DNA of 64,000 nucleotides, from the NCBI GenBank assembly GCA_012295275.1, contig CM022665.1, positions 1,894,167 through 1,958,166 of the forward strand, written 5' to 3'. The stretch is from Chrysomallon squamiferum (taxonomy: Eukaryota > Mollusca > Gastropoda > Neomphalida > Peltospiridae). Below, piece by piece: positions 27,797 through 39,250 of the stretch. The notes below the pieces were generated by a model. That model had not been told where the DNA came from and did not search any database. It saw only the letters and a list, made by a program, of their open reading frames with translations. Made by a program: the position numbers and the translations under genes. How positions within the stretch are numbered: position 1 is the first letter of the stretch; each line of letters begins with the position of its first letter.

Positions 27797-30243
27797 CATA
27801 GCTACAAATAAACAGTATTACAGTTAAAGTTTTTAAATTTTTTTTTTTTTTAAAGTTTAATCGTGACTTCTGTTACCGCCAGGTGATCGCAAATTCTCTA
27901 GGCGTCCACTTCATTTTTACAAATGTCTTTTTTGCGTGTTTTGACAGTATTCTCCTATTTTAAAGACCTCTAAGCCACAGGAGAGAAAACTGTACAGAGT
28001 TTTAATTGTCACTTTATCTAAACTAAGCACCACCTTATCGATTCTGTGGCGAGAAAAACCGTCCAATTACGTATACTGTTTCTATATTCTGACTGCTTCT
28101 GATAAGACGAACGCTGAAAAATTACAAAAATGACAAATCGTAACGTGGCGGTTTAGGCTCCTCCAGTGAAAACCAAGAATGCTGTGGCCTCGACTTTGAG
28201 AGTGTCACGGATTATAATTATATCACAGTCATTTTCTAAAACACCACCAATTAGAGGGTTTTCTTTTCTCTTTAACTGATAGTGTGGATAACGTATCCAT
28301 TTCCTGCGCATAGCTTTAAAAGTGTGCAGTCAGTAAAATCTTACAGTTCATGTTGTTTTGAAAGTGACGCCACCCAATTAACTAACAAATAAATAAGAAT
28401 ACACGCACACATACATTCACACACGTCTCAGATTAAATAAACAAGGATTACATCGCTCATATAAATAATAATAATAACAACAACAAAAACAACATCGTAG
28501 CTTAATCCTATCACAAACTCCAGTGTAATCATGAATATATATCTGCAAGTATTTTCTTCACAATAAATTTCATCACAGACCATGTGCTATCTGGTTCAGC
28601 TCAGTTGTAACAAATATTACAGAATTAATTATATTGGTGGCAGTTCTAGAACTCTCTGTATCTACACAGTGTTTTGAATTAAACCTCTCATTAGTCCACC
28701 AGTGCTTTCTATACTAAAAATTAACTAATGCATTCAGATCCAGTGTGAAATAAAATAATTAATTAATTAGTACGCGAATAAAATAATTAATAAAAATAAC
28801 AACAATCAGTTATGAGATAGCACTGGCAGTCCTTTGTATATATATATATATATATAGTAGCAACGTTTATTTTTTGGGGGTGGGGGGTTGACAAGTCTAC
28901 TTAAAGTGTTGTCAAACGACATGATATTCGATGTTACATTATACATTATACCATCTAATACTAAGAAAGCTTTAATATTTTATTTATTTACTTAAGTCTG
29001 GTGGGTAAAAATAACATCAACCTCAAAACGCAGTGAATTTCCGCACCTCGTACCTCTTAAATGATATGTTATAACTTTCTAAGAATTTGAAATTACTATT
29101 TCTAGCAGTTTTTATATGAGGCCAATATCAAAATGTGGTATCAAAATATAAACACTAAAGAAGTAACTTTTAACTCTGTGAGTGTGTAATTTATTGAAGT
29201 AAAAATTATAGCTCCGTCTCAGAAAGCTATACTTTCAGTTACTGCCCGAAAATACAGAAATGTATCTAGTCGACTATCTTATCTTGCCATTACTTACAGT
29301 GATTTCAGGATGTGTATATATAGTAAAAGTGTATGTGTGTGTAAAATGTGTTTTGTAATTGTAATATTTGTAAATATTTTATGTAATATTTAAGTTGTGT
29401 GTATGTTTGTGTTTGTGTGTGGGTATGTGTGTGTATGTGTGTGTGTTTGTGTGTGTGAGTGTAAACTAAAATCCCGGTTAAAATCTTTGGGGGTATATCA
29501 CAACGCAATATTGCGTTTTTAATATTTTCCTGTTTACAAATAATTCCATGGTTATTATAACATCAAACATTTGTTTATAAACTGTGGTGAACGAGATATC
29601 ACAGTGTCGTTTTTCATGAATATTTATAACCTATTTATCTTTCCTTTTTCTTTGTTTTCTTATTTAGTCTATCAGTTTCAGACCAGAATAAAATTTACAT
29701 GTGATTTACTTTTAATATTTATAAAAACATTTAATACAGGTTAGAGAGTAAAACTCACGAGCAGAATTTTCTCGCCTTAAATTATTCAACATTACTGGAT
29801 CAAAAATCCTTTACAGAGCGAGTCACCGTATTCCGACTAAGTTGTGCTTAATTTTGCCGTATACAACATGACTCGCAGCTACACTTCCAGTGTGTTTGAG
29901 ATAAATCATAACAAAGATTGTATTTCGGCTGAGATCACTGCATATAATAGTATTTCAGTGATAGTTTTTGAGGGGTATACGTGAGATGGCAGCACTAATC
30001 ACAACAATATACGTTTGTTTTGCTACATGCTCTGTTATCAGTTACGAGTTACGCTTATACATGGAATACACTCGTTTGGATAAAACAAGTAAAAACAAAA
30101 CAGAACAACAATAGAACCACAATACAAACCCTTAAATATTAAAGCTGTCACTGTATCTTTTGGGCGCCCCTCAGCATAGAAATTAAATTACGTGACAAAT
30201 TATTAAAATTTAAAAAACTACAACTAAAATGAACAATAAACAG

Positions 30244-30282
<39 letters not shown>

Positions 30283-30749
30283 AGAAAGAATAAATATATA
30301 TAGGGCCTATATATATATATATATATATATAAAACGTATGAAATGCTGTGATGTCTTTATTTCTTTAAATTTTATATTGCTATGTAAGATATTAACTATG
30401 TATTCATATTGAAATTAATAACAACTGAGCCAAATATTCACCATCAGCAACAAAAGTTTAAAATGACCACACTCAACAAAAATGCCTTCTACGAAAAGAA
30501 CTACTACCACTCTTATTAAATGTCAAATTTTAAGAGTGAAACAAAATATTTTTTATTTCATTTAACAGGAATATATCATTTCTAAACTCGTTTACTGAAA
30601 AATGTGCACTACAATAAAAATAAATATCTTAAACATCGATGTACTGATAATTTAGATATTTACACACATGCCGATTTTCAATACTTATTTATTAAATTTT
30701 ATTATGCATAAAAAGATCTCGATATCTCGAACATCGATACCGCGGCATT
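27286..30749. other. Intergenic, no gene seen
   Basis: A/T homopolymers (a long T tract at about 27740-27795), TTTC repeats, a TG-rich run at 29397-29460, an A/T block at 30247-30330, and stretches of ordinary complex sequence (27860-28340, 28860-29290, 29510-30180). I see no splice-bounded open frame with protein-like composition. Confidence 0.5.
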
Positions 30750-30753
30750 TCAG

Positions 30754-30870
30754 ACTTTTTCCCTGGCGCTGTCTTGTATTACCTCGACAACTGCGTCACA
30801 GACAGCTCCATTTATGACAACTGATGCTTTGGCACCATGCAGCAGATATCCGATACACGAATTAATTCCT
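30754..30870 (-). pseudogene. Possible fragment of a LINE reverse transcriptase
   Basis: The minus strand reads GYLLHGAKASVVINGAVCDA and then departs from any recognised pattern before a stop. The core resembles the LY.GAKA.V.VNG segment that precedes the RQG motif in LINE reverse transcriptases. Only about 30 residues resemble the family, the RQG motif itself is not readable, and no flanking element was found. An orphan exon is an alternative: an AG lies just before and a GT just after the similar part. Confidence 0.3.
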
Positions 30871-30999
30871 GTTTTTCTATTTCCGTATATTATTAAAGAA
30901 GTAATGTAATTTAGAGTCTGATGCTCCCGTAGATACACCAGTACATGAGAAAATGGAAGCTCCCAAATCAAATGAAAAGTCGATAATAACATTTAGACG

Positions 31000-33213
31000 T
31001 AAAAAAGAATAATAAAAAAAAAAAAAAAAAAAAAAGTTAATGAAATATATTTTAGTGAAACAAAACAAAAAAAAGTGTATATGTACGTGTGTAAGCGCGT
31101 GCGTGCATGCCTCTGTGTGTGTATGTGTGTGTGTATTTAATTTAATTAATGAAAGTACAAGTATTTAGTTACATTTTGGAAATTAAATTAATTGTTAATG
31201 TTTACTCTATATATGAAATTGCATTTTTCAATTTTTTCTTATAAATTAATTTTAAATATAATGGTTTTTATTCTATTTTGTTTTGTTTTGTTTTATATTG
31301 TACTGTACTGTATTGTTTTGTTTTGTTTCTTTCTTTGTTTCTTTGTTTCTTTATTTATTTATATTATATTATATTATATTATATTTTCCGTACAATATTT
31401 AAGAATTCTTTTTCCTGTCGTGTCATAAAGATAAGTAATTGCCGTACTCTTTACATATATTTCAAAAATATATTACTTTAATTTGTGATCATCATTTTTG
31501 TTTTGTTACACACACATACACAGATAGATAATATATATATTTTCTTTTGCTTCAATAATAATGATGATAATGATGATTGTGATAATGATAATGATGATGA
31601 TGATGATTGTGATAATAATGATGATGATGATGACGATGATGATGACGATGATGATGTTCTTAATAATGATAATGCGAGATGTCTGAAGTAGTTATTTATT
31701 TATTTATTTTGTGGGACATTTATTGATATTTAAGGAGAAATATGATAATCTTAAACCTATTTGTAAAATGTCAATCCGATATATTAAACGATAAAGATAA
31801 GAAAGAATTTAAAAACTAACGTTATAAATTAATTTCAAATACTGTTTCCAAAGTAGTGTTTTATTTTATATGGATTCAAATTTAAATAAATAAATAAATG
31901 TATATTAAGAATCAATTTGTTTGTATTTTGGGGAAGTTACTTGTGTAGCCACACTTAGAGCTGACTGGAAAGGAATGTAGGTCTATGTTTAAGAAATATC
32001 TAATTAGACCAAACTTTGTTTTTAAGTTTAAATGATATAATATCAGTATTACGGAATGATTTTGAAATATTTATTTTGTTTTATTTAGAGCTTCGACTAG
32101 ACAGTTTTTTTGTTTGGTTGGTTGTTCGTTCTTGCTTTAGTTGTTGTTGTTGTCGTTTTTATTTACTTGATACATTTACAAAGATTCCGTTATAAATATT
32201 TTAATTTTTTTTAAATTTCATAATTACATTAAGCTTTTAAAATTATCCATAACAACCCGTTTTTTTTTTTTTTTCTTTTTTTTTTTAAAAAAAAGAAAAT
32301 TAAATCATTTTGGTTTCACTATAATGCTTCGTAAAAGCGAATTTAGAATCCGAGACCGATTTAAAATAAATGCAACGGAAAGAAACAGCATTTCGTTTTA
32401 GTCCATTTGTCTGACACAACAATGCAAAAAGGTGATTTTAGACATAAAACATTTCTCTGAATTGGCGGCTAAAAGGGTCAGTTTTCAAAAGGGTTAATGG
32501 GGAACTTTCAGTTAGAATCAGCGGCGAGTCGAGAATTGTCTTCTAGATGTTACTGAATCGATAAACTCGTGATGCCATGCAATTCCGAATCTCGAATCTA
32601 AATCGCCAGTTCACTTCAACATATTTCCGTTCACATCGACCTGAAGTTCAACAGCGTTATCCTGTGTTTATGATCCTGGATCTTGGGTTGCTTTCCAACT
32701 GAAATTGTTTCATTAGTCAAATTAGGTGCCGTGCACGTTTTATCATAGTACCAGGTAGTGCCTATAACCGGCACCAGACGTATAATTAATGTCATCCAAC
32801 CTGAAATCTTACGTTTAAGTATTATCAGCGCGATTTTTATAAAATAATTGTGTCAGTGCATGAGAAATTTTAAGACTGACAATGCATATGTGCTTGCAAA
32901 TTAACACTTTTAATAATAAAACAGTGCGGGGGAGGGGAGGAAATCAGTTACAGACCAGTTTTAATACACCTACGTACTTCACCCGCTCGATTTGAATTGT
33001 GAATAAGAAAATGATTTCTGGCAATGTTTCCAATTTAATCCATTTCTTTGCAATAATTACAGTCTCGACGTTTACACCTAACTACTGATTTACAAATCAT
33101 AAAAACGCCTGGTGACTGTAAACTATTATAAAAGATACTAGTCTCAACTTCAAACAGCTGTTGGCCATCTTTCCCTTTTTTATTTCTTTTTTCTTTTCTT
33201 TCTTTTATTATTA

Positions 33214-33245
<32 letters not shown>

Positions 33246-36200
33246 AGGATTAATGAAGAGGCTGAAAATGTTCCACATGATGATTGTATCACGATAATTA
33301 CGTGATCAACATTGTAAATTGGTAAAATAAGAGCGCACTTCTGATAAACATTACTTTCAGCTTCGTTTCACAAGAATATAGGCCTAACTAAAAAAAAAGA
33401 AAGTCTAACATTTTAAATTCCTATCTTTCCATCAAAATTTAAATTATAAGCATATATACTTTATTATATCAAGGCCCTTAATTCACCATAAATCAAAGTG
33501 GTTCCCCTTAGTTAATAGTAACAATGAAAGTATTTTGTACGTGTGAAAAATGTTATATTTTTGAAGTTTGTTGAATTGATATCATTTTGCATAATCATGT
33601 AAATATTTTACTTTTCAATAAATATGATTTGCATACAGTTTTGTGCACATGTATTTTCTACTTGGAAAGTCAAGACAAACTAATTTATTTTCCCATGAAT
33701 GTAGTATATTTCATGCAACAAGTTGAGTAACTCTATTTTTTTCCTCATACAGTTTAATTACAATAAAAAAGAAAAAAACACAGTTTATTTGTTTTGTACA
33801 GTTTTATGCGTAGTAAGTATGTTTATTACCCCAGTCTTCATCGCTCATTTACAAGTTTCGAGCAAATTTTACACATTTCAACAAGTATTTTTTAATTATT
33901 ATTATTTTTTTTAATGAAAAGATACACCTGAAAAACATCATTTCCACACTCACACTAATTTACCAACAGCACAGACAACCTGTAAATTAACAATAGTTTA
34001 TTTGAATAAGTCCAATCAGTCGTACACATTCACGCCAGGCTCCTATATTTTGAATGAAATTACCATTCCATTCATCTTGTTTATGATAAAGATATTTATG
34101 ATTTTTTTTCTTTTTTTCTTTTTTTTGGTTTTTTTTTTTTAATTTTTTTTTCTTTTTTTCTGAGAGTCTGCAATATATCTGCATCAAATAAAGCAAAATA
34201 ACATAATCAACAAGCAAACAAACATAATAGTTGTATGAAATGAGGTATTTTTCAGAATGTAATCAGGACACACAGAAAAATAATTTTAAAATTACACACT
34301 GAATTTTATAATCAGTTTGATGTGGAAGATGAATTTGTTATTAGTTTTCTCAAATTTAATTTCTTTATGAATTTAAAATGTATAGTTATTTTTGGTTGTA
34401 ATGAATCAGTGCTGTAAATAAAATGAAAACTGTTTAATTTTATAGCACAACAGAAATAATTTTTTAAAAAGAAACATTTGCATATATTTAAATCCCCCAA
34501 CAAATGTTTTAAATGTCATGATTAAAAATACTGTTTGCATAATCATAAAACCACAACTGTCATGAAACAAGGCAAAAACTCAAAATAATTCATACATAAA
34601 CCTGCTAAGAAAAAGAGAAAAAAAATGACGACAAAATCGTCTCCGTTGTATATTTATATATACAACATACATTTTGTATAAATATTATATAATTTTCTCA
34701 AGTTGAAAAACACTTCAACACATATTAATTAAACTATGAACAAAATTTCTTCTCCCATCTTATCATGTGTTTTTTCTTCTTTAATAATTAAAAAGAAAAA
34801 ACATTCCAGATTATCTAAAATAGAATATACTTACATTTCTACTGTATACAAATGCCAGATACAGGGGTAACGTGGAGGTGCAGTGTGAACTGATTGAAAA
34901 TCATATAAAAGCAGTTTTAACAAAGTAGCAAAAGAAACAAAAGTCTGCTGTTTAAACATAAATAATAAAATCTGATGACTGTTCCTGTAATAATCTTACA
35001 GACATGAAATGAAGTTGATATTTATAAAATAAAACCATAATGTCTTCACAAGTAATGGAAAATTATTCTTACAATAAAATCATTACAGAAACAGTCATGA
35101 AACAGAAAAATGTGTGTACTGAATGTAAAGAAAAAACCTATTTTGTTATATTTCTGGATGTTTTTCACTTTTACTTTGATTAAAAACTACATCAGTCTCT
35201 ATAATGCTGATTGTCAAGATGCCAAACTAATGTTTCTGAGCTTATAAAAAATTTAAAATCTAACTCAAAGCAGAATTACTCACATTGTGATCTACTTTAT
35301 AGCTTCAAGTCTAGATTGAAAAAACCCAGCTAACTTTTACAAGCTCAGATACATGAGTGTGGCTTAGAAAACTCTTCATTTGATGTTCTTCATTTCAAAA
35401 AAAAACAAAAAAAAACAACCCAAAAAACCTACATGTGGCAGACTCAGAAATAAATAATCACTGTCACAGTATTACAATATTTCCAAAAGCTGCCTTCAGA
35501 GAAAGAAGCAGTGAAATAATCAGATCTTTGGCATTAACTGGAATATCACTTTGAACTAAAAACCAAGGAACACTGAATGTAACACTGGCTTGGTCACACC
35601 TAAGTAAATGATCCTGTATAAGAGGGAAATACTTGCTCTCTTTGAACAGACTATTAAAAGCAGTTTTTTTATTTACAAGTAGAGATGACTTGATAACAAA
35701 GATGACATTGTTAAGTGCTCTCTATGTTTTCGAGGTTAATGTATGGAGTGGCTTTTTAAAAAACTAGCTTTTTGAAAATGAAAAGTATATCAGACAACAA
35801 CAACAACCAAAAAAAAACAACAACCAGAAACAAAAAAAATTGTGAAATCACCTAAATGTATTGAAATATGGACAGTTAATCTATCTTGGTTAATTATATT
35901 AAAATCAGATTTCTAATAAGAAGTGTGACCTTGCCAATATTTATCACTCCTATATCTTGAGGATTGTTTCATTCTCTGTACTGACATATCTATCCTTTTT
36001 ACTGAGATTCTGTTATTAAGTTTAGGAATTCTCTTTATATGGACAACCAACATTAAAAGCCAGTAACCTGTCTTCAGGTTTCTTATTTATTTTAATTAAA
36101 TTACATCATAATTTTGTCTGTGATTAGAAAGAGTATTTGGTCTGTTTAGTTCATCGTCTTTTATTAAACTTATTATTATCTTTTTTTTTTTTTTTTTTGA

Positions 36201-36600
36201 AGTATTGTAATATTTTAGCAGAAAATAAAATAGCTTAAATTATTTTCAAACAACTTTTTTAAATTATAGAACAAAAGTAAATAAAATTTCACCAAAACAA
36301 ATATCTATTTTAATATACTTGAAAAACCCAACCCTCCAAAACACCCAACACAAGAATAAAACTAAGCAGTAATAATAAATAAATAAATAAATAAATAAAA
36401 ATATAAATAAATGTGAACAGAAAGTGATGTGTTAAAAAACAATATAATCCAATGAAAATTTGAAATATTAACTTTAATTCAAAAATAACTATAAATCAAA
36501 TTTTTGGAAATAAAAAATGTTGATAATTTATATGCAAACTGAATATTTAATATGACTATAAAACATAATACACCAAAATTAATGTTTACCAAATGTTAAT
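31000..36600. other. Intergenic, no gene seen
   Basis: Holds an A run at about 31012-31034, a GT-rich run at 31090-31135, a (GAT)n block at 31555-31672, homopolymer T/A blocks (32260-32297, 33205-33240, 34110-34160, 36180-36200), and complex sequence at 32320-33120 and 34830-35390. The part 32320-32860 has more CG dinucleotides than its surroundings and could be a regulatory region. No protein-like exon was recognised. Confidence 0.5.
31555..31672. repeat. (GAT)n-rich microsatellite
   Basis: Imperfect GAT/GAC/GAA trinucleotide array of nearly 120 bp. Confidence 0.9.
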
Positions 36601-38242
36601 GCCATTTGTAAAGAATTACAGTTAAATTGTGTCTGCTAACACAGACTCCATGGTAGCCTGATAGAGAAACAGCTGTTGATGAAGAAGTGTGACAAGTGAT
36701 TTACCATCAGTGATAGCATCCCATTATTAATCCAGATTAATCAAAATGTCTCTATTACGAAGTTTTGTTGTAGAAAATTACCTCTATTTACATTTCATAT
36801 TCAAAAATTCTTAATGTTAGATCATGTGATCAGAATTTTTATATTTAACTTGTAATTATTTAAGTTGACAAGTTTCTGCCTGAAAAACCTAACTGTTTCA
36901 TTTTATTTTACCTAAACTTAAAACAAAATCTCAGGTAGGAAATTTAACTCAATTTAGTTGTTTTTGTTGTTGGTTTTTTTCTCATCATTAACAGAAATCT
37001 TTTTGGTTAATGTTTATTTTTGATATTTCTGTCAATAAAAATAAAGCACCAACAAATATATGTTTCCAAATTAAATGTAACAGTTGTTATTTTTCTGATG
37101 ATTTTCTTTTGACTCGAAAGAAAGAAAAAAGTTACGTAATATATACATGTATATTAAATATTAAACTATGCCCAGGATTTTTATTTTTTTATTTTAGGTG
37201 GGTTATTGCTTTGTTAGGATAATGGTAACTCAGGAAATATAAAAAGATTAAGATCTATACAACTATTAATAATAATAATAATGAACTATTAATGTTCTGG
37301 AAGAGAAATACTTTATTTATATTTGAAAAGAAAAAAAAAAGAAAAAAGAACAGAACTGAAATAAGTTAATGTGGAATGCATTTGCCTTAAAATAGTTTGA
37401 TCTGCCTTGAGGTATTTCCTGTTATGTAAAGCTTTATGTAACCAGTACATTCTAAATTAGATGTTTCTACCTACTGATAGGGTAGCATCGCCTGGGAGTG
37501 GATGTCGACACTATACACATGCGTTAACACGACACCCGCAACGTAACACAGAACTACAGATATATTCTATTTAACATGATGGTACTGATGAGAAAATCTG
37601 CAACAAACTGTTGGACATTTTTCTTCCAAACAAAATAATCATCATCATCATAATAAAACTGAACTGTCAGCGATGGTTTTGTTTTCACTGCAGACTGCAC
37701 CATAATGTCCCAATGCTGCTACTGCTGGGGCAGCATCAGTTGCCTAATACTGCAACTACTCAAACAACATCACCTTCCATCATGGTGACGTTGGGCACAT
37801 CACTAGATGTCACAACAGATAAAAAAAAAAAAAAAAAAAAAAGTTACTAAATATTGAGGACACCAATGAATACATTAACTGTGTTATGCCACCAATGTTG
37901 CCATGGCAACAGCAGCATGTTTCTGCTGATGTCGCTGTACACAATGAGGGACAATGCTGCATCACCTCCAGATAATGAATGTTTTAATGACAACATATGT
38001 GACTAGGTCATCCACCACAGTTTACAACAATGAGCTGCTCATGGCTGCTTATTTTTTGTTATTATTTAAATTCTTCACGTTGATGTATAAAGAAAGGTCC
38101 CCTCATCAGCATTGAGAATTATATTCTCAAATAAAGTTGCATTCACTGCCATAGTTATTTCTGTCCATGCGAGCAATGTTCAGACTGCCAGCATTGTTTG
38201 TAACTAGAGCTAAACCTTCAGTTCGCTCTGCACCAAATAGAA

Positions 38243-38280
<38 letters not shown>

Positions 38281-38349
38281 GTTGTTGTTTTCTCTTGTTT
38301 TTTTGTTGTTTTTTAAAAAGCCATTTCCAACCTTGGAAGTGTTCTGTTG
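36601..38349 (-). other. Probable 3' UTR and downstream flank of the MEIS gene
   Basis: Directly downstream of the MEIS stop codon on the minus strand. Relatively complex sequence with few long repeats between 37480 and 38220, then a T homopolymer at about 38245-38277. A minus-strand AATAAA near 37313 is a candidate end signal. The transcript end is not determined. Confidence 0.4.
37897..37910. promoter_or_regulatory. Perfect palindromic RFX X-box motif
   Basis: GTTGCCATGGCAAC is a 14-bp perfect palindrome matching the RFX-family X-box consensus. It lies about 440 bp downstream of the MEIS stop codon, in the probable 3' UTR. Binding is not shown. Confidence 0.5.
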
Positions 38350-39205
38350 TTAGCCAGCGTGGATGTCTTGTATATGCTGACCCATGCCGTCCATGCTTGC
38401 GTGCAGGGGTGGGCTCTGGGTGGCAGACATGCCATGGTGACCCATGCCAGTGGCCCCATGACCCATCATCATGTGATGAGGATGACCAGGAATCAGCATG
38501 GCTTGTGAGTGAACTGGGGGAGAAAACTGTGACATTTGTGCATAGGATCCTGATACAGGAGGCACACCCCCATACATGTCAGTCCTGTGCATGCCCCCCA
38601 GCATGTCGTAGCGCTGAGTACCATCAGTCAGGTGAGAGTAGCCGGCCTTCATTGGGTCATACATATCAGCGGTGTGCATGCCTGGAAGTCCTACAATACA
38701 ACATTAACACATTACTGACACCACTTGACACATTTTGTTATTCTTCTAACATTACAATCACTGAAATATTGTTATACTTCTAATGTTATTAAAATCACTA
38801 AAAAATTTGTTATACCTCAAACATGTTATTAATATCACTGAAATATTTGTTATTCTTCTAACATTAAAATCACTGAAATAGTTGTTATTCTTCTAACATG
38901 TTGTTAAAATCATTGAAATATTTGTTATACTTCTAACATGTTATTAAAATCATTGAAATAGTTGTTATACCTCAACATGTTATTAAAATCATTGAAATAT
39001 TTTTTGTACCACAAAAACTGTTACTAAAATCACCCAGATATTTGTTTTACTCATGGTAATCACGTACAGAATGATGATTGCTTATTACTGTGATGATGAT
39101 GATGAAAAGAAAGTCTAAAATATTTATTTTTAAAATCTTCCTAAAAAGTAATAGTCTATTAAAATATGATAAACTAAACATATAATAATGGTAATAAGCA
39201 TCACT

Positions 39206-39250
<45 letters not shown>

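Noticed and set aside
38295-38783. 162-codon plus-strand frame over the last MEIS exon
   Set aside because: Antisense shadow; the minus strand carries the recognisable MEIS C-terminus in phase with its upstream exons.
38736-39050. CRISPR-like repeat-spacer array
   Set aside because: Units adjoin with no spacers, are diverged, and lie in an animal intron; this is a minisatellite.
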